A stretch of 10,748 nucleotides of DNA from Alphaproteobacteria bacterium (lineage in GTDB: Bacteria; Pseudomonadota; Alphaproteobacteria; Rs-D84), in assembly GCA_017964865.1 (NCBI GenBank), contig JAGCRE010000004.1:1-10748 (forward strand), written 5' to 3'. The notes under the pieces are model-generated. The model was not told the DNA's origin, did not search any database, and was given only the letters and a program-made list of their open reading frames with translations. The position numbers and the translations under genes are program-made. Of this stretch, positions 7,029 through 10,748 are shown one piece after another (the first letter of the stretch is position 1; each line of letters begins with the position of its first letter).

Positions 7029-7105
7029 TGGTGGGTTATGTAGGACTCGAACCCACGACCAAAGCGTTATGAGCGCTCCGCTCTAACCAACTGAGCTAAT
7101 AACCC
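7029..7105 (-). tRNA. tRNA with CAU anticodon (elongator Met or lysidine-modified Ile2)
   Basis: The 77-nt gene folds as a full cloverleaf with encoded CCA. Acceptor GGGTTAT pairs with ATAACCC, the D stem is GCTC/GAGC, the anticodon stem GAGCG/CGCTT encloses loop CTCATAA, the variable loop is TGGTC, and the T stem GTGGG/CCTAC encloses TTCGAGT. The discriminator is A, and the anticodon CAU is at 7069-7071. It is not the initiator, since the first acceptor pair is a normal G-C and the three G-C pairs typical of the initiator anticodon stem are lacking. The variable and T region (TTTGGTCG ... GTTCGAGTCC) looks more like tRNA-Ile2, which TilS converts to read AUA, than like typical elongator Met. 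I cannot settle this by eye. Confidence 0.95.
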
Positions 7106-7114
7106 ACAGCCGCC

Positions 7115-7142
7115 ATTATATATGTTTTTGATTTTCTTGCAA
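7115..7142 (-). promoter_or_regulatory. Promoter of the CAU tRNA gene
   Basis: On the minus strand TTGCAA (7137-7142) and TATAAT (7115-7120) are 16 bases apart, and the -10 ends 9 bases before the first tRNA base. The G/C-rich GGCGGCTGT between the -10 and the tRNA would hold the start site. Confidence 0.75.
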
Positions 7143-7157
7143 GATATTTTTTATTGT
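7128..7157 (+). promoter_or_regulatory. Candidate divergent promoter of the helicase gene
   Basis: TTGATT at 7128-7133 and TATTGT at 7152-7157 are 18 bases apart and would start transcription just before the ATG at 7172. It overlaps the -35 of the tRNA promoter on the other strand. Both boxes are imperfect. Confidence 0.35.
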
Positions 7158-7171
7158 GCCAGAATAGGGCT

Positions 7172-8446
7172 ATGCCTGAAATTGTTCCAATTTTAAATAA
7201 AGTACAAATGGATGCGTTTAATACACTGGAACGTACTAATTCTAACATTTTGATTCTTGGCCCCGCTGGAACAGGTAAATCAACATTTGTAAATTATCTT
7301 AAATCTGCATCAAAAAAGCGTGTTGTTTGTGCGTGTCCAACGGCGGTATCGGCACTGAACGTTGGGGGACAAACAATACATTCGTTGTTTCAGATTCAGC
7401 CACGTGATTTTATTATGATGGATTTGCTGAAATTAAAGGCCAAACCGCGTAATGTGCTGAACGCAACCGATGTATTGATTATCGATGAAATTTCGATGGT
7501 TGCCCCAGATTTATTGGATGCAATGGATTATCTTTGTCGTGCGGCACGACACAACAACGAACCATTTGGGGGAATTCAAATTGTGGCTATTGGTGATTTG
7601 TTTCAGTTGCCCCCTGTTATAACACGTGATGCAGAACAATACTATGTATCAGAATACGGATATGCAAACTCTTATTTTTTTGATTCACATGTGTATGCCC
7701 GTTCACATTTTGTGCCATTTAATTTTGAAACGGTTTATCGCCAAAATGATGGCGATTTGTTGAATAATTTGATGCGATTGCGTAAAAATGATTTAGAAAC
7801 GTTGGAATTTTTTAATCATTGTCATATTTTTGATGAAACACGTCGGGCTAATGCAGTTTTGATTACGCCATTTCGGGCGGTTGCTGAACGTATTAATGCC
7901 GAACGTTTGGACCAGATAAAGGCACCACTGATAACATATACGGGTGAATTGTCCGGTTCGTTTGCAGAACGTGATGTTCCGGCCCCAATGAAATTGGGAC
8001 TAAAGCAGGGGGCTTTGGTTGTATTCGTGAAAAATGGTGATAAATGGCACAATGGGTCAATGGGAATTGTCGAACAATTGAATGCACGTGAAATAGTTGT
8101 TCAAATGTTAAATAAAAATCGTGATGTTGTCGTGGTAAAACCTGAAAAATGGCAAAAAATAGAATATGTTCGTGATGAAAATGACAGAATTCAAGAACAA
8201 GAAGTTGGCAGTTTTAAACAGTTTCCATTAAACTTAGGTTATGCCATGACGATACACAAGGCCCAGGGTAAAACATTAGATGCGGTTGTGGTTGATATTT
8301 CGCGTGGGGCATTTGCACATGGGCAAACATATGTTGCACTTTCACGCACACGCAGTGCAAATGACATGCATCTGTTAAGTCCGTTGCGAAATCGTGATGT
8401 GATTTTTGATGGTCGGGTTATTGATTTTATAAACAGTATTGTCTAG
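7172..8446 (+). CDS. PIF1-like SF1 DNA helicase / ATPase
   Basis: The 424-residue protein has a complete SF1 helicase motif set: motif I GPAGTGKST (30-38), Ia around CPTAVSALNVGG (55-66) with TIHSLF (68-73), motif II LIIDEISMV (102-110), motif III GDLFQLPPV (141-149), ETVYRQ (186-191), motif V GYAMTIHKAQGKTLD (356-370) and motif VI TYVALSRTRS (386-395). The order and the TIHSLF, GDLFQLPP and HKAQG wording match the PIF1/RecD-like SF1B branch. Members move 5' to 3' on DNA and are implicated in G-quadruplex and replication-fork processing. No extra nuclease, HRDC or zinc domain is present, so this is the compact bacterial form. The ATG at 7172 is chosen. A TTG at 7154 in the same frame would add MCQNRA, which has no family support and sits on the candidate -10. 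The stop shares CTAG with the convergent gene. Confidence 0.9.
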   Translation: MPEIVPILNKVQMDAFNTLERTNSNILILGPAGTGKSTFVNYLKSASKKRVVCACPTAVSALNVGGQTIHSLFQIQPRDFIMMDLLKLKAKPRNVLNATDVLIIDEISMVAPDLLDAMDYLCRAARHNNEPFGGIQIVAIGDLFQLPPVITRDAEQYYVSEYGYANSYFFDSHVYARSHFVPFNFETVYRQNDGDLLNNLMRLRKNDLETLEFFNHCHIFDETRRANAVLITPFRAVAERINAERLDQIKAPLITYTGELSGSFAERDVPAPMKLGLKQGALVVFVKNGDKWHNGSMGIVEQLNAREIVVQMLNKNRDVVVVKPEKWQKIEYVRDENDRIQEQEVGSFKQFPLNLGYAMTIHKAQGKTLDAVVVDISRGAFAHGQTYVALSRTRSANDMHLLSPLRNRDVIFDGRVIDFINSIV

Positions 8447-9564
8447 CGTTCTGTGTTTGGTGCTTTTCGCAGGTCTTTGTTCATAATCTGCATAAAAAAT
8501 TTGCCGTTTTTCGCCAATGTATCAAAGTTTGGACGAACAGAATCACTGTTTGACACTGGGGATATCAGGTGTTTTACATCTGGTATGGGTTTGCCCTGCA
8601 AAACCGCACGGGCCCCATTAATGACAGCATTTCGTTCGGCTGCCATAATAATTACCCCATCGGGGGTAAGAATGTTTTGGGCAATTCCTGGCAATAAATC
8701 GATAATTTGATGTTCCAATACATAGTCGTATGTAAAATTATGCACGACAAATAAATTTCCCAATTCAAAATAAGATGGTGCGATATCGGCATTATGTTCA
8801 ATAACATATTCTGAAAATTTATTATGAAAGTCCATATTGGTATCGTTCGCAGACATAAAAGAAATTGTGTTAAATTTAGATTTTTCTAATGGGGTTACAG
8901 GGGCGTGCTGGATAACCAATATATTCTTCATAACTTTGGTAATCAGTGCGGTATTGTACCCCAGTTTACGCATATCGGCAAACATCATATCTTGAAACGT
9001 CCGCACCGGCACAGAACCATGACAGTGCGTAAAGAAAATGACATTACGGGCATTTTGTAATGCTGTATCATCGGGTAATTTATTCCCTGTTTTATCGGCA
9101 ATACGTGGGCGAATAATTGCATCATAAAGTTCGTTGACATAATTTGTATCGACATCAAACGTTTTTGCGTTCGGGTTCATAATTTTTGAACGTGCACGTG
9201 TAAAAGCATTTGCACGTTCCATATTTCGATTAGAACATTTGATGTTTTCATATACAACCGGGTCGGGGGTCAAATCGGGTGTTTTTGTTATTCCATCTGG
9301 GGTGTAAGATTTCTGTGTTTCATAATAATACACCGAATATATTTCAACACCTGTAATCGCACAATAATCCAACCACTTTTTTAATGTTGATGCGTAATAA
9401 TTTGCTTCTTTGATTGAATATGTTCCTTCGCCCCCCAATGCGATAATGCATGGAATGTTTGTTGGAACATTTTCTGTGGGTTCAATACCATAAATACATG
9501 TGTCTGTTTTAGGGACCCGATGGGCGATTTTTCCATGTGTTATGTGTTGTGTTTTATCGTCCAT
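8443..9564 (-). CDS. Uncharacterised 373-residue protein, last gene of the tsaB-rimI cluster
   Basis: I do not recognise this protein. The start at 9564 is preferred: it lies 1 base after the rimI stop and has AAAGGGA 6 bases upstream, whereas the longer frame (from 9651) would run back through rimI. No signal peptide or membrane segment is evident, so it is probably cytosolic. Visible landmarks are a hydrophobic strand with a glycine turn, IPCIIALGGEGTYS (37-50), a Tyr-rich VEIYSVYYYE (73-82), a strand ending NVIFFTHCHG (174-183), another strand NILVIQHAPVTP (214-225), and LFVVHNFTYDYV (271-282). Strand-then-turn segments of this type suggest an alpha/beta fold. The THCHG motif sits where a hydrolase or metal site might be, but this is speculation. 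Tight packing after rimI implies cotranscription. Its stop overlaps that of the convergent helicase. Confidence 0.75.
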   Translation of the reverse strand: MDDKTQHITHGKIAHRVPKTDTCIYGIEPTENVPTNIPCIIALGGEGTYSIKEANYYASTLKKWLDYCAITGVEIYSVYYYETQKSYTPDGITKTPDLTPDPVVYENIKCSNRNMERANAFTRARSKIMNPNAKTFDVDTNYVNELYDAIIRPRIADKTGNKLPDDTALQNARNVIFFTHCHGSVPVRTFQDMMFADMRKLGYNTALITKVMKNILVIQHAPVTPLEKSKFNTISFMSANDTNMDFHNKFSEYVIEHNADIAPSYFELGNLFVVHNFTYDYVLEHQIIDLLPGIAQNILTPDGVIIMAAERNAVINGARAVLQGKPIPDVKHLISPVSNSDSVRPNFDTLAKNGKFFMQIMNKDLRKAPNTER

Positions 9565-9565
9565 T

Positions 9566-9952
9566 TTAAATCCCTTTTGACATGATAATTGCATCCGTTC
9601 CGTCATAGTATTTTGGACGTTTTCCAACCGCCTTAAAACCCAATTTTTCATACAGTTTTTTTGCCGGATAATTTACTTCACTAACTTCTAAAAAGATATT
9701 AATAACACTTTGTTTTTTTAATTCTTGTTCCATTAATAAAATCATTGATTCTGCAATGCCAGAACGTCGCATATTAGGGGTAACGCCAATGGTGATAATT
9801 TCGGCTTCGTCTGCGGTTGTTCGCCACACGATAAAACCGTTTTTTGATGCCACAATTTCGCACCCAGATTTTTTCAATTCCATAAAGTCTGATTCCGCCC
9901 ATGGATGATCGGGAAAACATTGTTTATGAAGTGCGACAATTTCGTTTAACAT
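9566..9952 (-). CDS. rimI: RimI-type GNAT N-acetyltransferase (ribosomal protein S18 alanine N-acetyltransferase)
   Basis: The 128-residue GNAT protein transfers an acetyl group from acetyl-CoA to a protein N-terminus; in E. coli the target is the N-terminal Ala of ribosomal protein S18. It shows FPDHPW-x-x-x-x-F near the N-terminus (13-23), a strand EAEIITIGVTP (49-59), the acetyl-CoA pyrophosphate loop R-R-S-G-I-A (62-67), FLEVSEVNYPAKKLYEKLGF (87-106) and the RPKYY stretch (112-116) that holds the catalytic Tyr in RimI. It is somewhat shorter than E. coli RimI (148). It starts 6 bases after the tsaB stop; the only Shine-Dalgarno-like GGGA is about 12 bases upstream of the ATG, so translation is probably coupled to tsaB. 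The tsaB-rimI order is common in bacteria, which supports the name over a generic GNAT label. Confidence 0.86.
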   Translation of the reverse strand: MLNEIVALHKQCFPDHPWAESDFMELKKSGCEIVASKNGFIVWRTTADEAEIITIGVTPNMRRSGIAESMILLMEQELKKQSVINIFLEVSEVNYPAKKLYEKLGFKAVGKRPKYYDGTDAIIMSKGI

Positions 9953-9958
9953 TGGTTT

Positions 9959-10504
9959 TTATTTTCCCTGTTTATTTGTTTCAACATAACTGGGGCGTAA
10001 ATACATTGGAATTACTGGTTCGTTTTTGTTTTCTTGTAATTTTTGTTTAACGATTTGCGTGCCTAATTTTAAATCAAACGGTTTGTGTCCAACGGTTCGC
10101 GGCCATTCCATCTGCTTTGTTTCCAATTCGTCAATTGACATAGTGCAGGGGGGTAAATTTTTCGCCCCAACAAAGAAATCACCATGCCCCGATTCAATCG
10201 CAACAAATGCATCTGGATTTGCGGCCAGGTATAATTCAAATGCGTTTATCGGCACAACCGGAATACCCAACCCCATCGCCAGTCCTTTGGCATATGCAAT
10301 ACCGATGCGGATACCGGTAAAACTGCCGGGGCCAACAACAACACCGATGGCTGAAATGTCCGACCAACTTGAACCACATTCGGTGATAAACTTTTCGGTT
10401 TCTGTCGGCAATGCCAAAGATTGTTTTTCGGTTGCAACAGACTTGTATTGGTTATCCAACACAAATTCTAAATCGGTTGAAGAAGAATTTATTATTAAAA
10501 TCAT
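9959..10504 (-). CDS. tsaB: TsaB, tRNA threonylcarbamoyladenosine (t6A) biosynthesis protein
   Basis: TsaB is the non-catalytic partner of TsaD. With TsaE it forms the complex that transfers threonylcarbamoyl from TC-AMP to A37 of ANN-decoding tRNAs. The 181-residue protein begins MILIINSSST, the ASKHA-fold first strand, has the family signature GPGSFTGIRIG at 58-68 followed by AYAKGLAMGLGIPVVPINAF (70-89), and ends with PMYLRPSYVE (166-175), as TsaB proteins do. It is shorter than E. coli TsaB (231) because of a reduced middle and C-terminal lobe. The ATG at 10504 is preferred over one at 10516 because it forms an ATGA overlap with the stop of the preceding gene and has GGAAA 6-7 bases upstream. 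TsaD, TsaC and TsaE are not in the window. The neighbouring CAU tRNA would itself be a t6A substrate (ANN codon). Confidence 0.93.
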   Translation of the reverse strand: MILIINSSSTDLEFVLDNQYKSVATEKQSLALPTETEKFITECGSSWSDISAIGVVVGPGSFTGIRIGIAYAKGLAMGLGIPVVPINAFELYLAANPDAFVAIESGHGDFFVGAKNLPPCTMSIDELETKQMEWPRTVGHKPFDLKLGTQIVKQKLQENKNEPVIPMYLRPSYVETNKQGK

Positions 10505-10748
10505 TTTTGTTTCCAATTATCAAACATTTGATATAACATTCTGGATACAATTTCACCAGGTCTTTCAATCGGGAAATAGTGAGAATTCATAACAACACAC
10601 GAGTATTTTGCCGGCATAATCAGGTTGTTATCGGGTAAACTGTCCACCTTTCTTTTGATGATAGAAATGTTGTACAGGTTAGTATGTGCCATTATGCAGT
10701 AATCAACAAGTCCACCGTTTGCACCGTTATACAGTTTGCTTGTCTGTA
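10501..10748 (-). CDS. C-terminal part of an unidentified protein, possibly an alpha/beta hydrolase (5' end off window)
   Basis: The minus-strand frame is open from the right edge to the TGA at 10501-10503, giving 81 residues of a protein that starts outside the window. The tail reads SCVVMNSHYFPIERPGEIVS followed by an amphipathic helix (MLYQMFDNWKQK). The H-Y-F-P-I-E-R-P pattern followed by a helix is what one sees around the catalytic His and final helix of alpha/beta hydrolases, but the evidence is thin. An in-frame ATG at 10692 exists, yet the frame stays open beyond it, so a partial gene is likelier. Its stop overlaps the tsaB start as ATGA, indicating a shared operon with translational coupling. 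Confidence 0.6.
   Translation of the reverse strand, partial: QTSKLYNGANGGLVDYCIMAHTNLYNISIIKRKVDSLPDNNLIMPAKYSCVVMNSHYFPIERPGEIVSRMLYQMFDNWKQK

Noticed and set aside
7154..7171. TTG start adding six residues to the helicase
   Set aside because: The ATG at 7172 is a better start, and the TTG lies within the candidate -10 region.
9565..9651. 29-residue N-terminal extension of the unknown 373-residue protein
   Set aside because: It overlaps the rimI 3' end in another frame. The ATG at 9564 has AAAGGGA at proper spacing and abuts the rimI stop.
10026..10592. Long plus-strand frame of 188 codons opposite tsaB
   Set aside because: It is antisense to a clearly conserved TsaB with its GPGSFTGIRIG signature, has no recognisable domain and no good ribosome binding site.
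1..10748. CRISPR array, insertion sequence or attachment-site duplication
   Set aside because: No regularly spaced short repeats, transposase motifs or direct copy of the tRNA 3' end were seen on reading both strands.

Overview
This is a roughly 40% GC (by eye) bacterial chromosomal segment from a Gram-negative organism. It carries a lipoprotein with a lipobox, a secreted protein with a classical signal peptide, sigma70-like promoters and the conserved tsaB-rimI pair. TAA, TAG and TGA all serve as stops, so the standard code applies. The very large cysteine-rich secreted protein with Listeria-Bacteroides (InlB-type) repeats is of a kind I associate with uncultured, host-associated Alphaproteobacteria. 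That placement is an inference; no rRNA or other phylogenetic marker is in the window.

Left part (1-2960). The window opens with the C-terminal 120 codons of a GH108-type muramidase with a peptidoglycan-binding tail (plus strand), then a small lipoprotein of unknown function with two candidate upstream promoters. Convergent to these, on the minus strand, are a FAD flavoprotein of the HI0933/BaiN family and, downstream of it, an alpha/beta-hydrolase-fold protein that has lost its nucleophile serine and catalytic histidine. The 3' end of the hydrolase gene overlaps the 3' end of the lipoprotein gene by 40 bp.

Middle (2930-7145). A single 1309-residue secreted protein fills about 4 kb of the minus strand: signal peptide, about six InlB-like repeats of alternating types, several Cys-rich modules, a DxDxDGDxD calcium-loop-like motif and a Cys-rich C-terminus with no visible anchor. 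It is followed by a strong Rho-independent terminator. Upstream on the same strand is a tRNA with a CAU anticodon, with its own promoter and terminator. That promoter lies back-to-back with the start region of a PIF1-like helicase gene on the plus strand.

Right part (7172-10748). The stand-alone PIF1-like SF1 helicase runs tail-to-tail into a minus-strand cluster, the two stop codons sharing the tetranucleotide CTAG. The cluster, in transcription order, is a gene entering from the right edge (possibly an alpha/beta hydrolase), tsaB (ATGA stop-start overlap), rimI (6 bp gap) and a 373-residue protein I do not recognise (1 bp gap). The tight packing points to one operon joining tRNA t6A modification (TsaB), N-terminal protein acetylation (RimI) and an uncharacterised cytosolic protein.

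No CRISPR array, insertion sequence, rRNA or attachment site was seen. The best candidates for undescribed biology are the large repeat/Cys-rich secreted protein, the apparently inactive hydrolase and the unknown protein coupled to tsaB-rimI.
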